Assembly (NCBI RefSeq): GCF_964199755.1
Contig: NC_133930.1
Coordinates: 56,573,962-56,637,961 of the forward strand
Direction: 5' to 3'
DNA: 64,000 bases
Source of the DNA: Larus michahellis
Lineage: Eukaryota > Chordata > Aves > Charadriiformes > Laridae
The position numbers were made by a program, and so were the translations under genes. Shown piece by piece: positions 13,645 to 25,754 of this stretch (the stretch's first letter is position 1; every line of letters starts with the position of its first letter). The notes beneath the pieces were generated by a model. That model saw only the letters and a list, made by a program, of their open reading frames with translations. It made no database searches and was not told where the DNA came from.

Positions 13645-13860
13645 GGATCATAAAAATGACAGAAAGGTCCAGGTTGGAAGGGAACTCCAACCTTCTGTGG
13701 AAAGCAGTGCCTTAGGTTAGGTTATCGAGGCTCTGTCAAACAGTCTTGAATACTTTCATTAAGGGAAAGTCCACCACTTTTCTGGGCTCCCACGTCTAAC
13801 TGTTCTCATGGTGATTTTTTTTTTTCCTATATCCAGACAGAATTTCACCTGAAATTGGGG
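13645..13860 (-). mobile_element. CR1 3' end, antisense
   Basis: Read on the minus strand this is the terminal part of a CR1 element. On the plus strand one sees the usual reversed landmarks: 'AGGTTGGAAGGGA' near the 3' terminus, 'AAGTCCACCACTTTTCTGGGC' like the reversed 'gcccagggaagtggtgga' motif, and 'AGACAGAATTTCACCTGAAA' near the far end. Divergence is high, so this is an old insertion. Confidence 0.6.
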
Positions 13861-13959
13861 AAGGTGTCTATAGGTGTCTAATTTGTGGAGGTGGTCCCTA
13901 ATTCAACTTTCCTCCATTATTGGTATTTGAACATTTGTTTGTCATTGTTTCTCAGTGTA

Positions 13960-14740
13960 GAGACTTGGAGGCTGATGTCACCTGTGATGACTGAGGTGAA
14001 GAAGGAACGGAGTACTTTTGTCTTTTCTGTGGCCATTTTTAATTGACCTTCCAACGCCATTCAGCAGCACACCTACAGCTTCCTTGTACTTCCACTTGGT
14101 CACATACCACTAACAGCCTTTTTTGGTATGTTTGACATCTTCTGCTAGTTTGAGCTCTGGCTGAGTTTTTGCTTTCCTAACTACATTTCTGCAGGCGGGA
14201 CAAATATTTCTTTATTTCTTTGTGGGAGTCTCACCTTTTCCATCTCATATTTCTCTTCTGCATTTGAGCTCCCTCAGTAACTCACTTTTTAACCAGGCTG
14301 TTTTCTTGTTATGATTGTTGCTTTTTCTGATGAAGGATATAGACTGCTCTGATACTTTGAGAAGGCTGTCTCTAAAAATCTCCTAGCACTCCTGAGCAAC
14401 TTTGCTGTCCAAGGCAATATCCTGTGGGATCTCTCCTAACAATTCCATGAGGAAGCTAACATTTGCCTTTCTCAGGTTAAGGGTCTTTATTCTGCTACTT
14501 ATCTTTCTCAAGCTCCTTAGGACCTTACACTTCTCAATCTTACAGTCACTGTAGGCAAAGCTGCCAAAAAGTCTTCATTATTGGTAAAACGTAGGTCCAG
14601 AAGAGTGCTACTCCTAGTCAGTGTATGCAGCAATTGCCTTAGGACACACTATGTCCTCAGCACAGAAATGTAGATTGATTGTGCACCACCGAGTTCCTTT
14701 CCTGGCAAATATCAGGGTAGCTGAAGGATGGATGGCTGCA
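13960..14740 (-). mobile_element. CR1 ORF2 (endonuclease to linker) fragment, antisense
   Basis: On the plus strand the order of landmarks matches reversed CR1 ORF2: a 'GAGGTGAAGAAGG' block, 'CATTCAGCAGC', a block ending in 'TTTCTGCAGGCGGGACAA', 'TTTTTAACCAGGCTG', an 'ATCTCTCCTAACAATTCC'-type block, 'TCACTGTAGGCAAAGCTGCC' and 'GTAGGTCCAGAAGAGTGC'. Many substitutions and stops break the coding frame. Together with the 3' end at 13645-13860 it may be one element with a large internal deletion, or two insertions. Confidence 0.55.
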
Positions 14741-17700
14741 TGCATGTGCCATGTGAGTGAACAGTTGATAATCAGATGAAGCCTTTTCCAACAAAGGGAT
14801 GGTTTTCTTGCAAAAGTCATAGGACCGGAGCCTGTCCTGGATGTCTGTACAGGATTTGCTGTGAGTCTGTATGCTATTTCTCTAGTAGAGGTAGAGAGAC
14901 AAAAAATTAGTCAGGTGCCTTTGACAGCTGATCATTCATGCATAAGATAGACCTAATACCAATTTACGGCTGCAGGTGAACACCTGAGGCTTCAGAACAC
15001 ACAGGAGAAAAAGATCCTTTTTGCTGACAATTAGGGTAGGAATGGGAGGACTCCAAACTAAAGCTACCAGCTGAAGGAACAGACAATGCCTTTTAATTGT
15101 CATTTACTTTGTACAGCTGACATTGAAAGAGGCAATGAAAGCTGACTGAACCTTGCCTTCTCAGCTTAGTCATAGCCAGGCTGCACTTCCTCCATGACAA
15201 AGAAAGAACCTGGGGACATCAGTACAATTTGGCTGCAAGCAAGCCTTACCTCTGTTTCACCCTCCCTACCATTTCACTGACTTTGATGATGGCAATGAAA
15301 GACAACACAGCTAAAATGTGCTCGCAAACTCAGCTTGTTCTCCTGAAGCAGAACTGGAATTCTGGGTATTACCACCCTCCATTCTGTAAAAATGTGACCT
15401 TTAGGAGATTCATCTCAGCAGGAATTCTGCTGGAACAATAGAAAGCCCATTGTTATTTGTCTTGTGGCAGCAACTAAGGGCTCAGATGGAGCTCTCTGCC
15501 CATTCTCAGATGGTTAAAATCCATGCCACACAGAGCCCACCACCCAAACCAACAGGCAGACTGTGGGAGTGGTGTTGGGGAGAAGCCGCCCTGCCACAGG
15601 GGCTCTGAGAAGGTTTCAGACAGACCATTGGCCCTGGTCGGGGCCACTCACAGTAAATGCAAGCAGTGACACCTTGTCCAGCAGCCTGAACCAGAACCTG
15701 ATTCTCATGAATGTCCCCCACCTGTCGTTCCTTCTTTTTCAGAATTGCATGTTGTTCCGAGAATAAACTTTGGCTTCCAAGAGCAAATCACCGTGTTAGT
15801 CACACTATCACTTAAACTGGTAATTTTCAATACTTATTAAACAAGTAGCATTTCACATTGTGTTTTCTACAGTTGTTAGTTTTATTTAGCTCAATGGTGG
15901 AGTATCAATGAAATGAAGCCATCTGTTAAATGAGTAATTAAAAATTCTAGAATCTTTTAGAAGCATCTTTTAAGAATGAGTACTACTTTTCTTCATGGGA
16001 AAGTTACGCAAGTATGCAATCATGTAGATATACATTAAAGGAATATTATTAAGACCTGACATATTATTTGTTTACTAAGAATGTGATTAATTCTGTCATG
16101 TTATGTATCTGAAAAAAAACTATTGTTAACCAGCATGGATAATCTCAGTGAAACAGAAGTAAGCATAGAGAATTAAAATACGTATAAAGAGTAGAGTTAT
16201 GAATAAGTAGAATTAAAATGAATATTAGGTGTAATTCTTAGCAATGTGACAAACAATCACAGAGGAAGACACTCAAATTGAAGAATGTGCTATATAACCT
16301 CTGCCCAAGACCTAAGCAATACTTCAAGAAATCTTTAATGAGATGCATTGATCAAAATGCATGACAATTGGGGATATAAAAAGTTCTTGATCCAGATGTT
16401 GATGTTTTATCAGTATCAGTAAATGAATTTATAATGAATAAACATAGAAAAGCCAATAATGACTTACACAGTGTCTAGGTACAGCTTGAACAACCTATGA
16501 TTAAGAAAGTCAGGTAAAATCCTGTTGCCAGAAAAGGCAGCTTGTTATCCTATTTATGGGGAAAATGGACTTCACTTGTTAAACTTCTGTTATCTACTTA
16601 ATTGTCCATTGTTACCATCAGGACCTCACAACAAGATATTTTAATACCACAGACTGACTTGTTCAAATAGCATGGACGATTCAATGTTAAGGCAGACTCC
16701 AATCAAAGATGAAGATATTTTACCTTTGAGTCGTCAGATTTGAAATAGAGGGATGACATATAATTGGCTATCAATGATTTCATTTGTACATAAGGACAAA
16801 TACCTCAATGCATATTCTGGAGTTCAGAAAAAAATCTTCTACCAAACACGACTTCAATTGAACTGAAGGAATTATTTTGACCCCCGAAATATGTAATTTC
16901 ATATTCCTGTGGTTGGCAGTGTTAAAATGATTTTGTTAAAAAGAACAACAGGAAAAAAATAATTAGTACTCTTACTTGATGTCTTGGCACCCACCAGGGG
17001 TGTTTGCTAGGAAAGAAACTGGCACAAGAGACTTTCTATGAAGATTAGTGTATGTGGGATTAGACAAAGATAGTCAGCTGTCTTTTGCCATCCTGGAAAT
17101 GAAAGAGCAAATGGATTATATCTTACTTCTTGTAAGAACTGAAATGATAATCACAAATTCCTTTTCTCCTAACAAAATATAGAAATTGGAGTCAACTAAA
17201 TAAATGTATGACTGTGCAACTGAATTTATTAGACCTTATATAGTAATAATCGGGTTTTGTGTTAGCTTTTTTAGTAATGCATATAAGTAGTAGTTTTGAA
17301 ATGAGTATTCATAAGTTATTGAATGCTATACATAAACTGGGCCACCATTGGGAAATCGAACATCAGGAAGCAATATGATTTAGAAGTAATATTACTTCAA
17401 CACATTTGATTAACCTTTGCTATGTTACCTATGTCAGTATTCACAATAGCTATAATACTGCACGTATTTGGAGCACAGACATTAGGTTAATAATGAACTT
17501 GAGAAATCAGACTAAAACTCAGAAATAAAACTTAACCTCACTTGAAAGCAGTATAAGATAAATTCTTCTTAAATTTACTGTAAGTACACTGAAGAAGAAA
17601 ATTAACATTTCCAGTCTGTTAGGCTTCAGGAAAAGATCACCAACTTTCAAAAATATATACATATACTACCATCATAAGATTTCTAAGCTAATAGCAAACT

Positions 17701-20054
17701 AAACCGAAGTCTCCTAAAATAATCCTGTTGGCATCATTATCTTTTCAACTGAAAATGTCAAAGAAAAAATGAAGAATCTCTGCAGGAACCGACATTATGA
17801 GGAAGGATCAACTTTTCTAGAGCTTCGATGCCATCTGCTGGATGGGTAAAAAGAATGCAATGAGCCTCACCTATCTAAGTGGTACGTTTGCCACACGGAA
17901 ATCTGAGGATGGGCTCTCCCCAGAACTGCTGGCACCTAACAAGGTAACTTCAGAATTAGGAAACAAATCCTTCTTGGGACTGGCCAGCTCTCCAGGGAAT
18001 GGAAGAAAGATGAATAAAAGAAGACGTAAAGCAGTAAACTGACATCTTGATTCTGTTCAAAGAGGAAATAACCATTTCAGGAAAGAGGAAAGCGGACACC
18101 AACTTCACATCTTTTGAAAAAGTTTCTCCAGCAAGACTCCTTTCAAGACAGTAACCTCTCAGTTTGGACCCTAAACTTAGAACTTAAGTCTAGCTTTATG
18201 CAAAACAATTTACTTTTCAAAGATGAGAGACATAAGAAGAAACTATAACAAAACTACGAGGACAGATGGTTTGAGATGGTTTAAGTTGTAAACCACAGAA
18301 AACTCCAGGGATAAAGGATTCCTGAAAGACTTTATGTCCTTTGAAGACCCACAAGAGTGAGATTTTAGTCTGTTTAACTGGACTCCAGATTTCTGCTCTG
18401 CAAGTTTGGGCTTTCACACTGACAAGCTTTAAATACTGTAACATATGCAAAATAGTAAGACTTCTGGGATACTCCCACTTCAGAGAGCAAATGGCAATGC
18501 CACTTTGGAGAGAAAAATGAGACAGTGTAATAAGTGAGCAATAAGATTTGGGAATATTCTCTGTGAAGCAGCAATCGGATACTTCAGGAATGTATGTTGA
18601 GGCACAACCCAACTATTTTTCCAAAACCAATACAGTAATTATTTGCATATGAAGATAAAAAAATCATCATTTATCATATTAAAATTACATTTTTACTGTA
18701 GGGGTGACCAACATTGACTTCTATGATTGTTTTCTGTGGGTAACACAGATAGAAATCTTTTAGATAAGCCAATTAATCTCCATTGCAGTCCTGGTTGTGG
18801 AGATTTCTGGCTCTTTTGGATGGTCCTCTGCTCTCTCCTTTTTCGCCAGCTGGAAATTAAGTGTATTCTGCACTGCTGGAAATCTCTGATGAGAACACAG
18901 CATTGCTTGAGCCATGGCAATGAGCTGGAGCTATTGTGTGTGGCTGCTGTGCTGAATAGTTGTGGCCGAAAACTGTTGGGCTTCCATGCACAGGGCACAT
19001 ACTCTGTCTTATCTTCTCAACAAGTGTAAGTGATTTGCTGCATCTTGAGTGCATTTGCCAGCACATATACACGCAAAAGCAAGTGATTCACATGAACTGT
19101 CTGTCTCTGGTGCCTCAGCTGGAAACATGAAAACCCGGTCTCTTATAAGAAGCAGGACACTGCTGAGTATTATGGCCAGTTTTACTCTTCCACCTCTCAA
19201 TGTAAAGTGCTATTGATCATGTACTAGTATTGCCCCACTATCACCTTCACTCCGTTTACCCCCATCACCTCTCCAGTGCTCCTTTTTTTAAGGAGGACAT
19301 CTATGGAAGCAGAATCATTTCAGTCTCTCCTCTTACAGCAGCCATGCAACAATAGTGAGCAGGAGAAAGAATGGTTCCTAATTCCTGCTAACTCCTTCAA
19401 TTTATTTCCTTAGTGCAGATTAACTTGGACAACGCGACATCTCCGTTGCATCTCACTGAAGCTTGGTTAAAGTCTGCTTTCTTTGCCTGATTTGATGTTT
19501 GTCCTTTATGCTCAACTTGAATGAGTTTATGCTCAGCTTTGCAGTTTTAAAGTCCTTCTCACTTCAAACAAATTATCCCTTTCAGGTCTTTTGCACTCCT
19601 AATAATCTTATTTGTATGTGACAATTCTAGCATTAAGTAAGTGGTACTGTAACCATCAATATTTGTAACCAGACATACAAGTGAACACTGCTTAAATCCT
19701 GAAATGGAATTGCTGCTTGTTCAATCCTCTGAACTTGATCTCAGAGGGTTTGAGATCAAGTCCTCTCCTTGATCTCAGAAAACACCATTTAGCCAAGAAA
19801 GAATAAAGACAAACCCAGCAATACCTATCTAATTTGATTTTCCCCTTCACTGAACCTATCTTCCGACAAACAATTAGTGGATGACTGTTATTTCTTGTTC
19901 TCACTGGTGGTAATTTAATTTGCTTCTTCGTTTTAATTAAAAAAAAATATGAAGCTAATTTTTAAGTCATTGTACTTTTCAGATATATTGAGTCCTCCCT
20001 ACAGAGAGGACAGAACCGCATACAGCTAACATCAAAATCATTAGCTGATCAGTT
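14741..20054. other. Intergenic sequence, markedly AT-rich from 15.8 to 17.8 kb
   Basis: No gene or named repeat seen. Positions 15,800-17,800 are a long AT-rich stretch with almost no open frames above 60 codons. Around 15,690-15,790 a possible AATAAA signal sits after a C/T-rich stretch, which faintly recalls an LTR end, but nothing else supports that. Confidence 0.45.
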
Positions 20055-20130
20055 AATTTGGGCAGGATTAGTAGAGAGGCCTCTTTACTCCCAGTCAGGT
20101 GCTCTACCCACTGCTCTGAACTACCTCTTA
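20055..20130 (-). repeat. MIR-like SINE tRNA-related head, antisense
   Basis: The minus strand contains 'CAGTGGGTAGAGCACCTGAC' followed by 'TGGGAGTAAAGAGGCC', which fits the A-box region of amniote MIR elements (AGTGGATAGAGCACTGGACTGGGAGTCAGGAGACC). No acceptor stem or anticodon arm folds, so it is not a tRNA gene. The core and tail are not recognisable beyond it. Confidence 0.5.
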
Positions 20131-21769
20131 AACTTGCAGTTGGAAGCCTAGGAACACAGTGGTAGAAGAAAAAACAATTGGTTTGGAGTAAAGAAGGAAA
20201 AGCATGCTATTTAATGCCAAGAAAACCAGCCCTCTGTTTAACCCATATTTCATTTCACTTTATCTGAGGAGTTCAGTAGTGATCCAACCCTAAATGTGAG
20301 ATAGCCAGTTGAACAGGCAAGTCCACCGATGGACCTGATGGACACTGCAGAGCTCGGTTTGGTGACAGCACCCTCAGACACGGCATTTTGCAGGCACTTG
20401 GTATTTGCACCAGCTACCTTGAGCACAGGAATGCTGGTGACAAGCTGGATATCAGAAATACACAACATGCTAATGGGAGATTTGACACTGATTTGACATT
20501 GATTGCATTTGACAATGCAATCTCTCACAGTGGACTGTCACTCGTGGCTTTGGGAGAGAAGGAAGGTCCCCTCGAGCTAAGAGAGTTTGCTGTTATCTAA
20601 AAGCTGTATTTTTTTCTCCTGAAGGTTGGCAAGTGGAGGGAACAATCTGTTCATCTGTTTTGCATTTCAGTCTTTCACAACTCTGTAATTATTCCTTCTG
20701 CCCTAGTTGAATTGCTTGCTGAACCTTGAAATTTGGCTGGTAAGTAGTGCTCAACTGGAATGTGTACTACAGCCAGCTAAGAATCTGTACAGATCTCTTG
20801 TAAAAGATAGCACCCAGCACGCTTCTCAGTCACCTAATGAAGCAAGGCACGTTCCCAGTGAGTCTGCTGCCCCATTAGCATTCAAACACTTGCTGTAGTA
20901 GTTTGCATGTGAGTATCTGTGAATGCTTTGCTAAAAAATGACAATGACAAGGTACAAGGGAAGGTAGAAGTACAGAGCAGGGATGTGTGTGTGTCTATGT
21001 GCATGTATCCACCTATGCATTAAGGAGTGTCTAGACATGACAGTATCATTCAGCCTAAGTCACCTAAAGCTTTCCAAATCCTGTGCTTGATAGCACAGTT
21101 TCGGCTGGACCACCTTCCATTATAGCCATATAAAAATAGTCTTGGGTGCCAAGAGCCACCAAAAAGTATTGGACATTCTGCTGACACCCTTTGCACAGCA
21201 GAAGGAGTATCCGTTTGACTCAATGTCATCTTAGAAATAATTAGTGACACTGGCAAAAATGGGCATTAGTACCATCATGGTGTAGCAGGTGAGAAGATGA
21301 TTATAGGAAGAGGGATCTGTAATGACAGCAGGGGACAATTAGCTTGGAAGTAAGTTATTTGAGAAATTGTTCAGGGACTGTTTTTTGTACCCATCTTACT
21401 GGAAATTTCCTCTTATGCCTGTGTTGCAGAAAGTGGAAATACCATGCAGAAACTTAGTGATTAGCTCAAAGTTTACAGGCATTGTCCATGTGGAAAAAGA
21501 TGTGACTGAGAACTGGAAGAAGGTAGATAAATGTAAGCAGTATAGACTCCAAAGTCATGCCTTCGGCAGCAATAGCAAGAATTTCTGCTCTAAGATGGAA
21601 ATCAGTGGTTGAAAACTGCCAAGATAGCCAGGCAAGTGTGCATAACTGGTTCTAACATATCTACCTGTCACTAAGAAAACAGTGCTGTGAAAGGGCAAGC
21701 GCTTTCACAGGGCAGGTGCAAAGCAAGCTTCAGAAGCACAAATTTTACTAGTGAGATGTGTAGGGCCTG
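20131..21769. other. Intergenic sequence, nothing recognised
   Basis: No named repeat or gene. There is a short TG-rich patch at about 20,984-20,996. Confidence 0.5.
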
Positions 21770-21900
21770 ATTGGAGTCCAAGAAACATTAAATCTATTTG
21801 GAATAGGTGCAGAGGAAGAAAACTACAATAACCATAGGAAAGAAGGCAAAACTACAGAGCTTGACATATTTAGTCTCAAAAAATGAAAGCCAAGAGGAGT
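21770..21900 (+). repeat. Possible ancient CR1/L3-like LINE fragment
   Basis: The stretch 'AGAGCTTGACATATTTAGTC' followed by 'TCAAAAAATGAAAGCCAAGAGGAG' resembles the conserved 'gagcttgg-tgtttagcctggagaagagaaggctgaggggag' block near the 3' end of CR1-superfamily LINEs, and the preceding 90 bp are compatible with it. It is very diverged and could be coincidence. Confidence 0.35.
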
Positions 21901-22371
21901 ACCGTTCCTGTGCTTAAATACAGTATGAATGCTGAAATCCTGAATTGCCATGCTGGCCCTAGACCTATTAGGTTTAAACTGATCACAAATACACTTATGC
22001 TGGAGACAGGAAGATGTTCAGTTTCAGAAGAGGGGGTTTCTGACACGTCATACTTTATTACTTAAGTCATAAAAAAAACCCTGAACCAACCACCACCAAC
22101 AAAAGCACAACCTTCATTTGTTTTAAGATGTTTCTAGGAAATAAGGAGCCATGTTTGATCTGCTGGCCATGGCTCATATTCCTACTTTCTGTGTTTGACC
22201 TAGAGCACCACGTGTGCGTGCAGACAGTATTCCTGGCACTGCTGAGTTTCTGGTCACTGGCACTGGTTATCCTCAGGAACTTCAACATCTCAGGCTCCTG
22301 CTGCAAGGGAAATGCCGTCAGGGAGATTTCTGGAGGGTGTCAGGGACACACAGGTGGCTAAGAAGACGAAC

Positions 22372-22938
22372 AGCATTCTGACTTAAAATAGAAATAGTGT
22401 GGCCAGCAGGACTAGCTAAGTGACTGTTCCTCTGTGCACAGCACTGGTGAGGCCACACCTCAAATACTGTGTTCAATTTTGGGCACCTCACTACAAGAAA
22501 GACTTTGAGGTGCCGGAGCATGTCCAAAGAAGATCAATGAAGCATGTGAAGGCTCTAGAGTACAAGTCTTATGAGGAGCAGCTGATGGAGCTGTGATTGT
22601 TTAGACTTTATCGCTCTCTACAACTACCTGAAATGAGTTTGTAGTGAGGTAGGGGTCAGTCTCTTCTCCCAAATAACAAGTGCCAGGATGAGAGGAAATG
22701 GCCTCAAGTTGCACCAGGGGACATTTAGATTGGATATTAGGAAAAATTTCTTCCCTGAAAGGGTTGTCAAGCATTGGAACAGGCTGCTCAGGGAAGTGGT
22801 TGAACCACCATCTCTGGAGGTACTTGTGGCACTTGGGGACATGGTTTAGTGGTGGACTTGGCTGTCCTAGGTTAAAAGTTGGACTCAATGATGTTAAAGG
22901 TCTTTCCCAACCTAAACAATGCTATGATTCTATAACAC
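22372..22938 (+). mobile_element. CR1 3' end, sense
   Basis: Clear CR1 3' region. Landmarks in order are the end of ORF2 (TGGCCAGCAGGACTAG, then TACTGTGTTCAATTTTGGGC), 'CTTATGAGGAGCAGCTGA', 'CTCTCTACAACTACCTGAAA', 'AAATGGCCTCAAGTTGCACC', 'TTGGATATTAGGAAAAATTT', 'CATTGGAACAGGCTGCTCAG' and the 3' terminus 'CCCAACCTAAACAATGCTAT' with GATTCTATA. About 30 bp are missing around 22,596. Frames crossing it are not genes. Confidence 0.9.
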
Positions 22939-23525
22939 AGATGCTTCATGGACTAACCTGGGGTGATGTTGTCCTGGATACACTACTTAAGAACAAGGAA
23001 GAACTTGTCAGGGCTGTGATAGTGAAGAGGAGCCATGACTGTAATGATCCTGATACAGAGGGGTTCAAGATCCTGGTTATGGTTAGGAAGGTGAGTAGCC
23101 CTGGACATCAAGAGAGAAAGCTGTGGTTTATTCAGGGAAGAGGTAGGTGCGAGGCAGATTTTGTGGGTCCCAACTCTGAAGGGCAAAGGATCTCAAAAGG
23201 ACTATCAGGCCTTCAAAGACAATCTTACCAAAACACAAGAAAAGTCCATGCTGATGCTCAAGAAAAAAACATGACAGATGTATCAGGAGGCTGGCATGGC
23301 TGAACTAGGAATTCATGTCAGAGGAATGCAAAAAATGATGGATATGGGTGATGGGAGTTAGGGCAGGTTATGAAAAAGGATACAGAAACACTGCTGAGGT
23401 GTGCAGAGATGCAATCAGGAAAACCTTGCTTCTGCACCTGAGGAAAGTATGGCTTGAGTCCTCTTGGTAGCCTTCTGGACACATGAGAAACTAACACAGG
23501 TGAAGATAGCAATGCCAACTACATT
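22939..23525 (+). mobile_element. CR1 ORF2 internal fragment (end of endonuclease domain), sense
   Basis: Directly after the 3' terminus of the preceding CR1, the plus strand reads as ORF2 again. A translated stretch 'GDVVLDTLLKNKEELVRAV' fits the endonuclease C-terminus. Further blocks are 'TCAAAGACAATCTTACC', 'AAGTCCATGCTGATGCTCAA', 'TGTGCAGAGATGCAATCAGG' and 'GAAGATAGCAATGCCAAC', all typical of the endonuclease-to-RT linker. Frameshifts and stops are frequent, so it is dead. It is either an older CR1 into which the 3' end inserted or an adjacent second insertion. Confidence 0.7.
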
Positions 23526-23589
23526 GTTAGAAATACCAAGACTATTTCTTAGTTTTCATACATTTATTGTATCATTTGATCATTAGAGC

Positions 23590-24066
23590 TAGACTAATAA
23601 TAACTGTCTCCTGGTTCTCTTGGGGCTGATGCGTGTCCCAGCTGCTGGCCCAGCCCTGGTTTCCCCAGTGCCTGGGGCATTCTCCTGGTGCTGCTGGTGG
23701 GGTGGCCCCTTCTTGGCCGGAGAAGAGGCCTTGGGGCTACTGGATCTCCTCTTTGGGGTTGCCATGGCCCCCCAGGGAAGCATTCCTAGCCCTAGCTGGA
23801 AGTAGCTGGACCTGCCACATCAGATCACTCTGGCCATGGCAGACATCTCCAGGCACATGCAGAAAGAGAGTTCACTCGACACCACCTCATGCCTCCCTGG
23901 GAGGCTGCAGGACAAAGTCCCACAAGCTCCCCCCACACCCCAGCCCTGCTGGCCAGTCCTCTGGGATGCCCTGATTCCTCCCATGGCGGGGCACAGGCAG
24001 CACTTGGCTCAATCTCAAGGATTTTTTCCTATTTTTCTCCTATCCAGGTTGGGGGGAGGCAGGCAG
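23590..24066. other. GC-rich unassigned segment between CR1 fragments
   Basis: This segment is distinctly GC-rich. A 64-codon minus-strand frame (23589-23783) begins MLPWGAMATPKRRSSSPKAS and is rich in Arg, Lys, Ser and Pro, with SPK/SPKR motifs. That composition resembles linker-histone tails, but 64 codons in GC-rich sequence is weak evidence. Overlapping plus-strand frames (23633-23974 and others) are low-complexity Pro/Ser/Ala. It could be part of a mobile element that I do not recognise. Confidence 0.3.
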
Positions 24067-24592
24067 GGGTGATCCTCTCTGCCTAGCACCCATCAGGCCT
24101 CATCTGGGCACTATGTCCTGTTTGGGGTCCCGGACAGGATACATCAACAAACCAGAGGGGCTCAGGGGAGGACACTGGGACTGTGAGACTGAAGTACTCC
24201 CTCTGGGAGGAGGAACTGTGAGGCTGGGGCTGGTTCAGCATGGAGCAGGGAAGGGTTTGGGGCACCTCACAGCACACCCCTGTGCCTATTGGGGTAGGAT
24301 CAAGGGCATGGGGACAGGTTTTCCTGGTGGTGTGTGGCAGGAGGGCGAGAGACAGTGACATCAACTGAAACTAGAGAGGTTCAGCATGGTTAGAGAGGGA
24401 AAAAAATGAGAATAATTAAGCACTGTAGCAGATGCCAGAGAGGCTGTGGGATCTCTGTCCTTGGAGGTTTTCAAATTCTGGCTGGACAAAGCTCTGTGCA
24501 CCAGGGTCTGTATTAATTCTTGACCCCACTCTAAGTGGAATTTTGGACTAGAAGCTGCCCATGTCCCTGCAAAGTACAATGATTCTGTGGTC
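24067..24592 (+). mobile_element. Old CR1 3' end (different subfamily), sense
   Basis: Landmarks in order are 'AGGCCTCATCTGGGCACTAT', 'CATCAACAAACCAGAGGGG', 'CTGGTTCAGCATGGAGCAGG', 'ACTGAAACTAGAGAGGTTCA', 'AGAGAGGCTGTGGGATCTCT', 'CCTTGGAGGTTTTCAAATTC', 'TGGCTGGACAAAGCTCTG' and a terminus ending in GATTCTGTGG. The wording differs from the element at 22372-22938, so it belongs to another CR1 subfamily. It has many substitutions. Confidence 0.8.
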
Positions 24593-25754
24593 TCTGTGAC
24601 CTAGGAGTTAGTATTGTTTTACATACTGCTTTACATGGACAGAGTAGCTACACATACAAGTGAATTCCTGATGAATCCAGAGGGCTCACACTCCCCAGCT
24701 GTCAGGTTACGCATATACTAGGAAAGCAATGTACTGCAGCAGCTACTTTACTCCACAGCAGATGGCCTGTACAAGCTATGAGCATTGTGACAAAAGCCTC
24801 AGAGCATAGCATATTGTTCTCTTTTATCTGGCAGTCAGGATAAAAAGCAAAGTGTTGGAAAGTGCATGCTCAAAATCAAGTAATGCAGAAATCCATGGTC
24901 AGGTCTCTATAGAAAGATCTATTTTGGTGTCTAATTCCTCACACCATGCTGGAAAAGATTAGTCTGTGTGTGGGGCAGTACAATTGAGGCCAAATTTGTT
25001 TAAATGAGTTTTAACTACATTTTGATTAAATTAAAATACTTTCAGATAACCACTGTGATGACTGTAATATGATTAATGACTCATACAAAAATAAACTCAT
25101 CTAATTTATTCATAGTAGGCCCAGTTAGACCTGTAGGATTTGATTCATTATTTTTCAGATAAATATTATTCTTGGAATCAATGTTCTGGATTAATTCCTG
25201 CCAATTGCTGATGTCATTTCCCTAGGAGCTTTTCGTAGTGCACTCAGCAATCCATTCTGCAACTGTTCAATCCAGCTCTGAAGTGAAGACCCTCACTGTG
25301 ACACTGTCAAATCGCAGAAATAGCAATGGGCTTCCCTGGCTGACCATATTATTTGCCATTCTAACATCTCATGCAATAATTGGCCTTGCTTTGGAAGTGT
25401 TCAGATGTCTGGCCTTTCCATAGCAGCTCTGCAGAACTACAGAAGGCCAACATGCAGCTTCCAGCTTCCATTTGTGCTCGTTATTACAGCACAGGCACGG
25501 AGACAAAGACAGGACAGAAGCTCAAACAGAGCCTAAATATTAAAATAGTTGGCAAAGAATCTGCACTCTGAAACACTGTAAAATCCCCCTACAGCAACAA
25601 CAGCCTTCCCTGCTAACAGACCCAGCCATCAGACAACTGTCCTCAGAGACACACGTTGGCAACCGTCAAACCCAAATCATTTTTATTCCCTTCCCTTTCA
25701 ACTGTCTATCACTCCAATGAAACCAGTGATTAAATAATGAAACTTTTCAGGGAT
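24593..25754. other. Intergenic sequence, nothing recognised
   Basis: AT-rich DNA without a recognisable gene or repeat. Confidence 0.5.

Noticed and set aside
15500..15790. Possible LTR end (C/T-rich stretch with AATAAA)
   Set aside because: No TG..CA ends, target duplication or second copy could be seen, so I did not call it.
20055..20130. tRNA gene on the minus strand
   Set aside because: It has an A-box-like string, but no cloverleaf folds and no acceptor stem is present. A MIR-type SINE fits better.
22698..23303. 201-codon plus-strand open frame
   Set aside because: It begins out of frame within the CR1 3' end and passes into CR1 ORF2 sequence; it is a product of the joined repeats, not a cellular gene.
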